Below, piece by piece: positions 13,501-25,012 of a stretch of DNA of 64,000 bases. The notes beneath the pieces are model-generated. The model saw only the letters and a list, made by a program, of their open reading frames with translations, made no database searches and was not told the DNA's origin. The stretch's first letter is position 1, and each line of letters begins with the position of its first letter. The DNA lies in NCBI GenBank assembly GCA_900708905.1, contig CAADRB010000024.1, positions 1,026,723-1,090,722 of the forward strand. The letters are read 5' to 3'. The translations under genes were made by a program, and so were the position numbers. The stretch comes from Hymenolepis diminuta. Lineage: Eukaryota; Platyhelminthes; Cestoda; Cyclophyllidea; Hymenolepididae.

Positions 13501-16500
13501 AGTAATATATATTCGACAGGACCCGGTTTCTTGAGGAGGCAACGAATTCCTGTTTTTCTCATCCTATTTTATAATATTCAGCATGAAAGCATATTTATGT
13601 TTATTGCTTCACGACTGCAAAAGATTGATCTGATTTAAGATCATAGATGAACTCGGGAACATTTTTGGTGATATTTAAAGCAGTTGCACGATCGGGAATT
13701 TCAGCAAATGCGGGAAGTTTGGTTGAAAATAGTGAAGTAGCATAGGGTATTGATGTAGTAGAAGAATCCACTTACTTAGCAAAGGGGCTTTTACTTCTGC
13801 AGCTAGACTGTTTAACATTCCAAACAATTACGAAAATCTGCCGATTGTTGTGGGACTTGCAAAGCTTGTTTTTGGTATTATGGTAAATGTGAGAGAATTT
13901 CATTATTGCTGTTCGCCACTTTTTAGAGCCTTATATAGCCTCCCAAACATGCCACAATTCTCCGAATTGAATAATAGCACGGGAGTGAGTGAACTTTCTA
14001 ACTCTCCTCCAAATTATATCAATCAACGACCCACAATTTCAGTGTATTTTAACAATTATATAAAATTTGTAATGATTAACAAACATTGCAAATTGTTGCT
14101 TTAATTTCTTTTGGACAAAACATTCGATTTTATCCGGCACTCGTAGATTCAGCCAAGGTTTGTCGCCATTAGACTATCAAAATCGGTTGGGTTGGAGGAT
14201 ATACCAGTGGTTCATTGGTCCAGATGTTCCCGACCATTCTCTTATACTCCCAATAAGTATTTAAACCTCGTTATTTGGAAGTAAAGATTCGTACCATCAT
14301 CCGTCAACTCCATTGTCAATCATGGAGGCTCCTCTTCTCAAATTTCTTTGCTTTAAAATGGGTTGCTGTAAGTGAGGTGGTCACAAATCTATGGAAACAG
14401 ATGATTTAAAGTCAACGCTCTTGTCCTTATTTCTAAATTATATCTCAAGTATTATACTGATAGTGGTACTAAAGTGCAATTTCAGCCTAAGTGAAGCCGA
14501 AACGGACCTTCTACTGCATTCCATCCAGACTGTCTCAGTTGATTTCGACTTTCTTTTTAGTCGATTCGAGCAATCAGAAGGACGCCTTTCCTGCCCTGTG
14601 TCATCTTCGTTTCACCACCAGACAATCTGGACGAAATGCGAAAGTTGAGCAAACAGTGGATCAAATCCAATGCTAACATTTCTGTAAGTGTTCTCTAAAA
14701 AAATTTCTTGAGTTATTAAATCCAGACATTTTCGTGGTAAAGGCTTTAAGAGTTGAGTTTTATGAATTTGGCACACATCGTAAAAATTGTAAAACAGGAA
14801 CTTATATTTTAAATTAATTTAGTTAACTTAGCGAAATTGCCCTTGCTCATTGAAGAAAAAAGAATTCTGCAACTCAAATTTGAGGAACAAAATACTGCCT
14901 GGGACCGGTCTGATCAGAAACTCACATTTCTTCATCTTCCCTGTTGATCAATATTAATCAGTGCAGCTGTTCTTTTCAATCACTGGACGCAGTCTTTGAC
15001 TTTTGAGCTTTGTCCGCTAGCTAATGAGCCGCTAGCATTTGTATGATGACTTTACATTCACTTTTCGATTTGAGCATTGCCCCTTAGATGCATTAACTGA
15101 TTGATAAAATTGGGATATATTGCTGTTTAACTTCAAAGAACCATTGAGCTGTTGTGTGTAAACACAATTTCTAGTGGATACACCGTAATTGAATGAGTTC
15201 CGATGGCTGATATTTCATTTCAACGGGTGATATTTTACGCGTGAATCCTTAAGGTCCTTTGTGTTGTCATTTTCGGAACCACAACCGCAGTCGCATTTAA
15301 AAGATTTAATCTGGTGTTAAGGAAAATTATGGTCAGATGTTTTGTTTTCCCACTGGCCTAAATCTCAATGACATCTTTTGCTTTATTCTTTCAGGACGAT
15401 GAATTGAAAGCCTGTATGGAGGAAAGTCAGAAAATGGAGCAACACTACGGTCATTTCTTTGAGTTTCTTATTGTACCTCGAAGTCCTGACACAGCTCTAT
15501 CGGAACTCAAGAATGTCGTCTTGGAACTCGAACGTAGACCTCAATGGGTACCAGCACAGTGGATTGATTTAGCATGGCAGGTGGCAGCCCAAGCAATGCG
15601 GGAACATGCCAACAGCGATAAGGTCCTCAATGAGAATGCCAACAAACGTGAGTCTGGTGTAGTCGCTTCTGGATAGATGAGTATTGTGCGCTCTTCTTGG
15701 ATTGTCTATCATCTTGATTTGTTACTTATTTGTTGATCTGATCTGATTCGAACTGTCTTCTTAACTTGTGATAATATAATTGATTTGTAATCTTAATGCT
15801 GTTTGTTATGCTTTTTTTTAAACTGACCTTATTTCACAATAGAAAATCTCAAGACATTTGAGCTTAGTGCCGTTTCTGCATAAATGTCTTCAAGTTAGTC
15901 AATCTGGAACTCTCTTATGGAAACTTAGACTGATGGGTATTCGTAAACGAATGAAGAGAGTTTGGTGGTGGTTAAATAAAACACATGCATATAAACTTCG
16001 AAACTTGACTTGGCAAATGATGATACTTTGAATGAAGTTCCTTAATAACCGCAAGGTAGACATTGTTTTCCTTTTAATTACAAGGAAGCATCTCAACACG
16101 GGAAGCGAAAGAAGAGCTTGATGAGTCATATGCAAAAGTAAGTTCGACTAGAAGATGACATTAAATTCAAGGTATCAATAAAGTCTTACGTTGGGTCACG
16201 CAATTCTTACTTAATTGTGCAGTTCACATCATTATGACCTCATGTTTTAGAATTCTAAGGTCATGATATGAACTTCAGTTTTAGACTAAGTTAATACCCA
16301 TGACGCGCAGAGCCTATTGATCACTTGATTAGATTGAGCAGCTGGTCAGGCATATATTTGTCTCCTGGATTTGGAAACTTATTGTTTTTGCTGGATTTTT
16401 CAAGTCGGTTCCTTCATAATATTTTGAGCTATAAATGTATGCCTTAGAAAATTGTTTTATGATGTGTAAATACGGGTTAATGCTTATTTTGCCAGTTATG

Positions 16501-19500
16501 TAAACAAGTTTGTTACTTTATTAAATAAAAGTCAATTATTAGTTTTTGCGGTTAATATTCAATATGAAAGTATTTTACTTCTTCGCATTCGACCATTTTT
16601 CATAAAGTTGTATCGGATTCCGAGATTTGTCTATTTCATAAATCACAAGCTACTTATTGTGTTTTAAGTAGCAAATTTTACATTGTGATCAGTGGCTGTA
16701 TCAAATAAAACCCTGTCAAATTCTTGAATTATTTCTCAATTTCAACTAATTTTAACACTTAAATGCTACACAAATTAGCCGAAAAGCCAAAGATGTCTTA
16801 AATGAAGTGACGTAGTTTGTTACCTTGATTTCATATTAATACTTTCCCAATGTTACAGTCTTCAACAGGAACAATATGTATATTTTTGAAGTCGAAAAAA
16901 TTACTCTTAGCCTTTTTAAAGAGCTAAAATAGCAAATAATTATAAACACAAATCGGACTGATTTAAACTACTCATTAGTGCCTTTAATGCTTTAATAGGA
17001 TCTTTCAAATTTACGTTTATTTTGTATTCTTTTGCATTATTTTAAACTCTTGAGCTTTAGTTTAAACTGTCAAATAGGTTGCATTATGAATATTAATCCA
17101 GGATATCCCACTAAATTTTTAATGTAAAATTTACTAATGCAATGAGCGACAACAATTTCAAATATGAGGAATCAAATCACAGCATAGTTGTTAAACTGCA
17201 CCGTACATAAATGTGTGTTATCTACCTCGGCTAGAGCGAAGAGATCAATTTGACTTTTAAATGTAAGTATTTGAAGTCCAAGAGTTGTTATAAATTTAGG
17301 GGATCTCTACAACCACCACCATTGATTCCGACCTAATCATAATAAATCATCGCTAAGTTGCCATTATATTAAATAAGGAAACAGCGAGATCTTACTAATA
17401 TAAGCGATTTGATATGTGCACTTTTCTCCGTATCAACAGAATTAGAAATAAAATGAGAAATTCGAGGGTCCTCTACCAAGTTACAGAAATTCGAAATTTT
17501 AGCTAAGGACTTTCTGATCAACTAGTGGTGCACGAAATAAAAATGACGTTGTTACTGGAATAATGCACGCATTCAGTACAAAAAGAAGTATTAAAAACCT
17601 CGTTAACCAAAAAAGTAAAAGGGTTTTTAAGTAAGTGAAAAATATTAATGGTTATAATCGGCGGCTATATTTTCAACTTAGAAAGGGAAAGAAAATGTCA
17701 TTAAACTCCCTCGATTGGAAAACGGGCCTGACGGCATTCATTTACTTGATTTCGCCGGTAGAATTGATTACATTAATCTGTGAATTACTGTAACGTGAAA
17801 ACAATTTTTCTGACTTATACTTTTTCGAATGATGGGATGCCTAATGGTGAAATATTAAATAGTCGCAGATTCCTGAAGTAACTGCACAACCGAACCCACA
17901 GCATCAAAATCTGACGCAAGTTTCGTGCAGATAGGTGGCTTTGTAGTTTGCGCCGTTTGCAACCGTAATGTAAGAAATCAAAAGAGGCGAGAATTAAGAG
18001 GCAGAAACTAAAGCTTCTTGCATATAAGACTTCTTTTTGAGGAAAATATTATTTTCTGAAGGGTGGGAAGAATGAAGCTTAGCCATAAAAATTTTATTGG
18101 GGCATTCTTTTAACTTAAATAGTTGATATTTAAAATCTTGACAATTAAAAAATGCGACGAATTTTAAACATTAATGAACATATTTTATGGGTAAAGTATT
18201 AACCAACACGAAATCCACATTTTTCTGTGGATTTCGTGTGTGATATTACATTATTTTTACTCGATGCCTGAAAAGCTATCATTGATAGAATGCAGAGTAT
18301 ACCTTGATATGTATTGAGCATAAATCATAAATAAACTTTACATTTCGAGGGCATATTTTATCCTAAAATGCATCCTAGTCTAATATTTAATGTTTAACAT
18401 TAAATAAGACCTTTTAGGCTTGCAATATGCGGATTTATTAATTTAACTATCCACTTAAGAATAATTAAAGTAGGATATTTTCTATTTCCCAATTTTAAAA
18501 GTTAGTTAAAAATGGGACATAAATCTATTTGAAGGATTTGGCTTCCGACTTTAAATTAATATATATATGTATATGTATATATATATATGTAACCCTAATC
18601 AAAATATATATTACGAAAACGGGAATAAAGTCACTTTCATAATCTTTGAATTAATATCTATTAAGCATCATTAATCGATATCATTATATAATGATCTGAA
18701 TAACTTTTTATTAAATGTTTATAATGAATTGCTTCGTGGGGTTGATTAGTGATGGCCCAATTGATGGTTTGGAGATGAATAAAGCTATTTCTTTCGGGCA
18801 TGTTAAATTGCATTTCCATTTTGTTGTGAATTTATTTTAACGAAAAGCAAAGATAGACAAAAAGCAGTATATTGCCAATTTTTAGATAAATAGAAGGAAG
18901 GTATTTAAATTATTGTTGACTTAACTCCAATTTACGAATAGAAACCGAATCGTTGAAACTATGTTTCATTGGTCACCACAGTTTTAATACTTCATTTTAT
19001 TTTTGTTAAAGATACGTTTCTGCTATTTAAATACTTTTATGTTTAGCCAACAAATATTTCATGCAAACTTCAGTGATAAATAAGGTTCTTGAGTCGTGTT
19101 TGTGGAGTTAATAAAAGTTCATTAGTTCAACAACATTTTTATCTTTTAACTCGAAAGTTGTGAGAACCAAATAAGACAAATTTTGAAAAGACACAAATAT
19201 GGCAATAATACAAAGTGAAAATAATATTTCTTTTCAATTTTATTAATGGTATTCGAAAAATTATTGTTCTGATTAATCGAGTTTATTATTATTTATTATA
19301 GTTTATGGATGCAGCTAATCATTATATCTCAGGCTTTTAAAATATTTTTAATCAGCTTACACTTAAAAGTTTTTTTTTCAATTCCAAAATTATCAAATCT
19401 GCTATTCAACTCAGGTGTTAATTCGGATGATATTTTAAACTGATTCTATTTAATGTAATTAAAGTTTGATTTTATAAAAACTTTCATTTTCCGAATCTAA

Positions 19501-19564
19501 TTAACTAAATGACTTGTTGATACAGGTGAAGGGAACTCGTGGACGAGTCAAAAGCATCAAGTAA
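1508..19564 (+). CDS. MPP5/PALS1-like: PALS1/MPP5-like MAGUK polarity scaffold (14 exons, 888 aa)
   Basis: Proposed coding exons: 1508-1528, 1589-2224, 2269-2514, 2557-2718, 3040-3123, 4103-4242, 6573-6859, 7718-7903 (acceptor could be 7724), 9674-9910, 9985-10184, 14561-14683, 15395-15647, 16085-16137, 19526-19564. All junctions are GT-AG and phase-consistent. Domains: basic N-terminus; L27 region about residues 110-235; PDZ about 300-380 (GATVRSEG, GLLNEGDELLSVNG); SH3 from about 384 (ALFSYEP, DPNWWQAL); basic hook (KQLKKLRKKQSRKSK); guanylate-kinase-like domain about 625-815 (KRPLVLVGPKHVGRQ, PQWVPAQW). This order and the PDZ/SH3 motifs match PALS1, the Crumbs-PATJ-Lin7 apical scaffold; MAGUK kinase domains are generally catalytically dead binding modules. 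Start: the ATG at 1508 has a purine at -3 and G at +4; the alternative at 1568 lies in the proposed first intron. The last two exons and the exact start are the least certain parts. Confidence 0.88.
2761..2805. repeat. 15-bp imperfect hairpin in a PALS1 intron
   Basis: The arms at 2761-2775 and 2791-2805 pair over 15 bp with one G-U wobble as RNA, around a 15-nt loop. The outer 11 bp (CACACAATGAA with TTCATTGTGTG) are perfect. It lies in the 2719-3039 intron. It is short for an animal pre-miRNA; function unknown. Confidence 0.7.
4243..6572. other. Long PALS1 intron between the two SH3 exons
   Basis: This 2.3-kb intron splits the SH3 domain: WWQAL ends at 4242 and the domain resumes at 6573. 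Short frames on both strands (5596-5793, 5852-6101) have no recognisable similarity and no consistent splice sites. Nothing further was identified. Confidence 0.5.
7904..9673. other. PALS1 intron before the guanylate-kinase-like exons, with paired hairpins
   Basis: A 1.77-kb intron. Short frames (8297-8479 minus, 8682-8885 minus, 9283-9477 minus) look like chance. The only structure noticed is a pair of neighbouring perfect inverted repeats at 8938-8958 and 8968-9006. Confidence 0.5.
8938..9006. repeat. Two adjacent perfect stem-loops
   Basis: The first stem, GTCTCTTT with AAAGAGAC (8938-8945, 8951-8958), has a 5-nt loop. The second, TAGCTGCTAAA with TTTAGCAGCTA (8968-8978, 8996-9006), has a 17-nt loop. 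The two are separated by 9 nt. Intronic; function unknown. Confidence 0.7.
11265..11880 (-). pseudogene. Integrase remnant of the gypsy element
   Basis: The minus-strand frames show the HHCC zinc-binding module (RIVIPSVL, SSHLGVRHIKS, then C-X2-C in QTCYKCQRVAK, about 11690-11870), a decayed catalytic core, and the core end HFYPPSCHSQSNDQEG (about 11380-11430), which matches the typical PYHPQSNGQAER motif. Stops and frameshifts make it non-functional. A short frame at 11055-11264 continues in the expected place for the integrase tail but is not recognisable alone. Confidence 0.8.
12120..12460 (-). pseudogene. RNase H remnant of the gypsy element
   Basis: The minus-strand frame holds the signature that ends gypsy RT/RNase H regions: a TDYKLFLSIFG block (normally TDHKPLLSIFG), then LQRWSAILLGHD, then FGQADCLSRLI. 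Upstream, RDDGSERAVV corresponds to the start of the RNase H domain, followed by stops. The palm and finger domains expected before it are absent. Confidence 0.8.
12604..13158 (-). pseudogene. Nucleocapsid/aspartic protease remnant
   Basis: A 184-codon open frame on the minus strand ends in a retroviral-type aspartic protease segment: VNLQINGNH, then QLDTASDATIIS, where the usual active-site LDTGSD reads LDTASD. Upstream, in a different frame at about 12930-12990, a CX2CX4HX4C zinc knuckle (CKQCRKFTHKESCC) is visible, so a frameshift separates nucleocapsid and protease. Past the ORF stop, a further piece ending near LNSPGPD matches the usual protease end. The first ATG is an internal accident, not a true gag start. 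Confidence 0.8.
13180..13770 (-). pseudogene. gag remnant of the intronic gypsy element
   Basis: Broken minus-strand frames show a gag-like series in collinear order: an N-terminal piece with AEIPDRA and VPEFIYDLKSDQSF; then IPKEFN; then a NIRFNCFKL-type stretch; then DEDLYDLAG leading to LTEDQFRC. These resemble the conserved gag stretches of flatworm gypsy elements, as do the better copies elsewhere in this window. At least one frameshift and several stops lie between the blocks. No intact open frame remains. Confidence 0.75.
16085..19564 (+). CDS. Proposed C-terminal tail exons of the PALS1-like gene
   Basis: The penultimate exons (to 15647) would end the guanylate-kinase-like domain and a short helical tail. 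A GTGAGT donor at 15648 leaves phase 1, which fits the acceptor before 16085. Exon 16085-16137 adds SISTREAKEELDESYAK and ends at a GTAAGT donor in phase 0; exon 19526-19564 adds VKGTRGRVKSIK and a stop. Alternatives: read-through at 15648 ends at 15676, and read-through at 16138 ends at 16158, both ahead of an AATAAA at 16524. This tail is not part of the vertebrate protein, which ends soon after PQWVP-type sequence. Confidence 0.55.
16524..16529 (+). promoter_or_regulatory. AATAAA, possible alternative poly(A) signal
   Basis: The hexamer lies about 370 bases after the read-through stop at 16158 and could serve a short PALS1 transcript. In such AT-rich DNA the hexamer is common, so this is only a candidate. 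Confidence 0.25.
18206..18239. repeat. Perfect 14-bp hairpin with a 6-nt loop
   Basis: The arm ACACGAAATCCACA (18206-18219) is an exact reverse complement of 18226-18239; the loop is 18220-18225, T-rich. It does not extend further. It is the strongest short-loop stem seen in the window apart from the 25.9-kb palindrome. Confidence 0.8.
18559..18590. repeat. TA-rich microsatellite
   Basis: An imperfect (TA)n/(TATATG)n tract of about 32 bases. Confidence 0.85.
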
Positions 19565-22500
19565 TTCTCAGTACTACCTTTTAATGCCAGAGAATTGGAA
19601 ATTTCTGCCAATACGTAATCTTATGGGTATGAACCCCTTGATTAAATTAACCACTTATAAATGTGTCATTGTTTTTAACAACAAAGCATTCTTATTTTAA
19701 AAACAATGATTTTCATGAAGGTGCTTTCAAAGAAGTAGGCAGAATTGAGATGAAACTCAACATTTCGTAGGCTAGTTCATTTGACTTGTTTAAAAATGAC
19801 ACCTTTTAGAAAATATCAGTGAGAAATTGCAGCATATACACTTCTGTAGATAAAACTTAAAATTTCAAAATACTGGCCTGATTTGTACTCTCTCAAGTCA
19901 AAAAATTGATCACTTGTCATTCTTTTTCGAAACAGAGGTCAATTGGGAACATTTTTATACTTTGGTATATTAAGATATTATAATATATCTACATTAAAGT
20001 GTTGTACCTGGATTCTTTTACCCGTTCTGCGGCTGTTATTTTGAAAAGCATTAAAGTAAGAAAAGAATTACAAATACTGATGTCGGATTCTCAGCTTAAT
20101 TTCCAATTAATGGCCAGAAGCAATTGGTAAAATATTCTCAAAAATATTTCTAAAAGCAAAATCATTTCAAAACTTCAACATTTTAATTAAGATGCGTGGA
20201 GGCTTGCAAGGTTTACGAATAATTTATTAATGCGAATCCTCTTTAGCATTACTCCAAGGAATTTTGAAATTTCAGTAAAATATGATGCTAATTTTACTTC
20301 CCAAAACAAATAAATTGAGATTTTTTTGCAGGTTATTTCTTGAGTTTAACCGATCGGAACAGGTGAAATGGCAATTACTTTAATTCAATTAATCTAGTCT
20401 TCCCATTATCAAAGGACATGCTGACTGGATTGCTTAAAGTGGAAGACCGTTTTGTATACGGGCAGTATTCACAAATTTTAACCAATGAAAGACTTTGGTG
20501 AGCTCCCTATTTAAGATCCGATTGGACGAAAATGAAAGATGCTATTTTTCTCCTTTTGCTTGCTCAAAATGGTAAAATCAAAATCATTAGCAGAAAATTT
20601 AGAAGATTTTACAAATTGATTTGAGCATTTGGAGCTTAACTTTATTAATTTAAATTTGTCATAAAAAGCTTGATTCTTTTAAATTTATGTTTGCAAGATT
20701 TTTATCAAAAGCCCTCTATAAAATAAAATATATTTCATTATGTTTGCTTTTATTTCTGTAAATTTCGTGACTACGTGAATTTCATTTTTTTCCGTTAAAT
20801 TATATAAAAATCTCCTGCCCACCGATTGGTTTGTTTTTGTCATCTTCACTTCATTTCATAAATGATAAAATTTATTACTATTTTCGTTGAAATGGAATTC
20901 TTGATGAAGCTTCATTTTGAAGTCTCATTGTTTTAATCGTGCACAGTGACGTATATCAATTCCTACCTGGCAATTAAAATATGGGATTTATTAAGTTATT
21001 ATTGGCCTTCTTGCACACGTAGACACATATTCTCTAAATAAAAGCAAAGATTTTAGGCAAATCGTTTTAATTAAATGAAGACTGCGTTTTAAAAATTATC
21101 ACGATTTATTTAATGAAAAAATGGGACTGAAATTTCATTGGAATTCCAAAAAACAGCTCGAAAAATAGCAAATTTGGGACTTCGTCAGTGGAATAATAGA
21201 CTTATAAATATTCCACCCAATTAGAAAAAACAAAAATATTTTATGATTTCAAATATATTCAAATAATGCTCATTTTTATTGTGCAGCGTGGATAGGTTTA
21301 TGTAATTTAAAAATTGGCAATTTTTAATTTTTCGTCCCGGTTCCAATGCAACGAGTTTTATAAAAAAATTAATTGTTGTACACTGTTTATATTAATATTT
21401 ATATATATATACTATACATTTATTTTTGAATTAAAAATATTTATATAAAACGCTTAAACTAAGCAGAACTTTCCCTAGATTGGTAATCGGTCATGGGGCT
21501 ATGAGAGAAAGATCACTGCGGGTGTTTTGCGGTACGTCTTCCGGTTTCATTTCAGAGCTTTCTGGAATATAAGAAATTTTGTTATAGAAATAAAATTTAA
21601 GCTCTTTAGAAAATTTGTTTTGCTTTAAATTTCAGTAGCACCTCTATTTAACAGTCACTTTTGCACTTATTGCCATGATTTAGAAGGACTCGGTGAGAGA
21701 AAAAATAGAGACAACATTGAAATTTTGCATTTAGAATTGATTTCATGCTGATCTGACTTCACAACCAATTTTCCGTCCTGAGATCCAAAGGATCCAGTAT
21801 CTTCTGTCAATGCATAACAATAAAACTAATGTGATCTTCACTCAGCTTTGAAAATTAACTTTTTTTACTATAAGAAATGCATTTTATTTGATAACAAAGA
21901 TCATTCGGGATTAATAGTTGGCAAAAACGTTTTTACTAATATGTCCGGACTGGGGTGCATTGAAATTATACTAAGAATAAAAAAATATTTAAATATTATT
22001 TAAAATAATTATTTAAACATTTCGGCTACAAGAACAATAAAAAGTTTGTTTAAATAGTTGACTGATCATCCATATTAATAATCTGGATAGTAAACGGTCA
22101 TGAATTCAGGAGACAAATGCAGAAGTTCAAGCACTGGAACAGTTGAATATGGAGCCGCGGGCAATACACGAGAACTGAAAACATTCAACTTAGTTCAAGA
22201 TATCAAGTTTCGTATCCCGACTTTAATATCCACTTCTACTCTTTTCGTTTAACCTATATCTTATTATCATCTGTGTTCTGCTATTTTCTTCCTATGAAAA
22301 ATTGTTAATTTTAATAAAGATTAAAAATATATGTCGATTTATTTAATGAAAAATATTTCACCGGAAAAATCGTCGAAAATTGATGACAGTAATGCAAGTA
22401 CAAGACCCAAGGTCGTTAAACGTAGGAGTTCGGGCTGTTATGATAAATAATTATCTTACCAGTTAGAATATGTGAACAGATGATAAATGCAGATGATCTT

Positions 22501-24880
22501 CTGGATCAAAAATTATCCAGAAAGCCTATGGAAGTCAAATGATTGCCCATGAAGAAGGGAAATAAATCTACCCCAAATCTCACCATCAAAAATTGATATG
22601 CATTGATATATAAAAAACCAACAATAAAATACATCTCATAAATACTTACACCCCTCCCCCTCCCCCAACCTCTCCTTTAATTTCTACAGGAAAAGAACAA
22701 AACATCGGAATTTCAAGCTTAGACAAAATCAGCTTTTTAATTTGCATTTGATGACAGTCAGTATTGATTATTTATTTATTTTATAAATAGAACACTCTCC
22801 TTAGGCAATAGGCTTATTAACTACTGTTCTCTCAATTGAATGCCCAAGTATGAAGAAGGAGCTTTCATGCGATTACATATATCCGCCAACTCTGGCTGAG
22901 TCGATAAAGCCAAGGTGTTAACAGGGAGATAGCGGCAGTAAGGTGATATAATGCGGTTAATTTTAAACAGTTTAATTTACCACAACCGTATATAAGTTTC
23001 AGCGCATTAATGTGCATTATCAAATAAGATTTTAATAACTATCAATAAATTCAAACAAACTTTAATCTGACGGTCGAATACCTCTTTTGATCCATTTTAC
23101 ATATGATAATTACCACAGTCATTTTGTTAGTTTACTGTCACCAACAGCTCGGTAACACGGAATGTGAAAGTTGTGAGGCCACATTATCTTATAAAATATT
23201 GTGGACATCCTCTGGTTAGGCGGACTTGAACTGAATTAAAATGAGGAATTAATCAGGTACCACCAAATACAAAAATTTGCTTTCGAAAATTAAAATTTCT
23301 TAAAAACCGATCCCTAACCATACGTTTTTAAAAACGAAAATCAATGAAGTTAACAAGGTCAAAAAGCCTTATCCCATTGAAGTCATGTAGGAAATTTCGT
23401 CCTAAGACTGGGAAATTCCAATTAATTTCCCTCTTCACCAGTAAATTAAATATTGACCGGTTTACCCGAGAGTATCCTTGATGCGACCTTCTGTACCCAA
23501 ATTATAATAATGAGTAATTAAAAACTTGCATTTTATAAACCCGATCCTGCAGACTCGTACTTTTTTCCCATGTGAATGCAACCTGAAGATAGAGAAAATG
23601 TAAGAGGATGCATAAAATCTGATTTAAATAATTATTCATTTACTATTAAAATTATGGGATTGTGGAATTGAATTTGTTATTTATTTGCTAAATCAATCGA
23701 TTTAAGTACTATTAAAATATATTTATTGCTGCCTAATAAACTTTACAAGGATCAATATTTGTGAAATCAAAATGGGCTCTTGCTTTGTAAGATGTTCGAT
23801 TTTTCATTAATTAAAAAATAATTACAGTTATGCAATTTAAAAGAAAGAAGTAAGTAAGTAATATTTCACTGAGTAGTATACACCTAACGAATCAGTCACT
23901 TCACGCCTTCTGATGGTGGCCAACGGTAACAATAATTCAACCAACTTCAACGAAGTGCTTTGTAAAGTTTTTCAATTAATTTAACCCCACAAATTTTAAT
24001 CTTTCCACAAAATCAAATGCAAGAAGATGAATATGAGAGCATTGATGCTTCAATAAAAAAATATTTATTAATTTAAAGTGTTTATATCCATAACAAATAA
24101 TTAATTGATCATTAAAGGCTGTGTTTGCTTAAAAAAGGAAATCAGCATTGTTGAATTTGTTTAAAACAATTTTTTTTTCGAATAGAAAATTTTTCAAAAT
24201 TATCTGCCTGATATTAGTCTATCACTTTTGTTTAATAAAATTGAGCGCTTGGATTTGATACGCATTTTTCCTTTAAATCCAGTATTTCGCATATTCAAAA
24301 TATTTCATACTAAATTTTCTGCGACACTATACTTGTATAGCTTGGAGATTTCACATAAAATGTAAATTTATGTCTCCAGTTATATTTAGTACTTTACTGC
24401 ACGAGATTATTTTTCGTCTACGCGAATAAACAAATTTCCTGAGCATGTGATTGGTTCTACTCTAACCACTGAGAAAGGAGAGGCCCACGCTCTTAGTGCT
24501 GTCAATCAATGCTAAAATGGCATTAGAAAAGAGAGAAATCCCCTTTTAAACAAAATTATCTTCATTGCAAATCATTTTCCGTCATTTGCTCATTTTCGCA
24601 GAGTCAGGCGACCAAAATATTCAATATTTTCTCCTACAAAAATTGAAATCATTTATTAACGTGGATTCTGTTTTATTAAATGGATATCTTTAGTTTATAT
24701 TATAACGTTATGGAGGGGACACATCGATCGAATAGATGGAATAAGTCAAGTCACTCATGTGGTCAGATCAGTTCGGGGGTGGCGGACAAGTCACCCCAGT
24801 TTATTAATTGGTAAATTAGGTTTATATACAAAACATATCTTCGTTGGACGTCTGTCATGCCTCGTCGTCGGAGTCTCGGC

Positions 24881-25012
24881 GTGATGATAGACACCCGTTT
24901 AGGTACCTCTGTGCAAACACGCAAACACACAGCGGGACCACCTGTGGACACTATCTCGGAGATCTTATCGCCAGTCAATCATTTCTAATCACTAGGTGAT
25001 GATAGACATCCG
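24881..25012. repeat. Pair of 17-bp direct repeats
   Basis: GTGATGATAGACACCCG at 24881-24897 recurs at 24996-25012 with one base changed. The DNA between and just before them is GC-richer than its surroundings, as in a decayed repeat insertion. Identity unknown. Confidence 0.4.

Larger units (their letters stand above)
11055..13770 (-). mobile_element. Degenerate Ty3/gypsy LTR retrotransposon, antisense in a PALS1 intron
   Basis: Read on the minus strand, the order is gag (about 13770 to 13180), a CCHC knuckle (about 12950), aspartic protease, RNase H and integrase (HHCC, then the core end near 11490-11380), as in Ty3/gypsy pol. Frameshifts and stops interrupt all of it. The segment between the protease end (about 12480) and the RNase H start (about 12460) is far too short for a reverse transcriptase palm domain, so that part has been deleted. 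A gag-leader-like ATGGCGACAAACC on the minus strand near 14170 may mark the 5' primer-binding region. LTRs were not identified with confidence. The element lies entirely in the 10185-14560 intron, opposite to the host gene. Confidence 0.85.
16138..19525. other. Last PALS1 intron or alternative 3' UTR plus intergenic DNA
   Basis: A 3.4-kb, very AT-rich stretch with no open frames of note. It contains an AATAAA at 16524, a perfect 14-bp hairpin at 18206-18239 and a TA-rich microsatellite at 18559-18590. If the gene ends at 15676 or 16158 this is 3' UTR and intergenic DNA; otherwise it is an intron. Confidence 0.5.
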
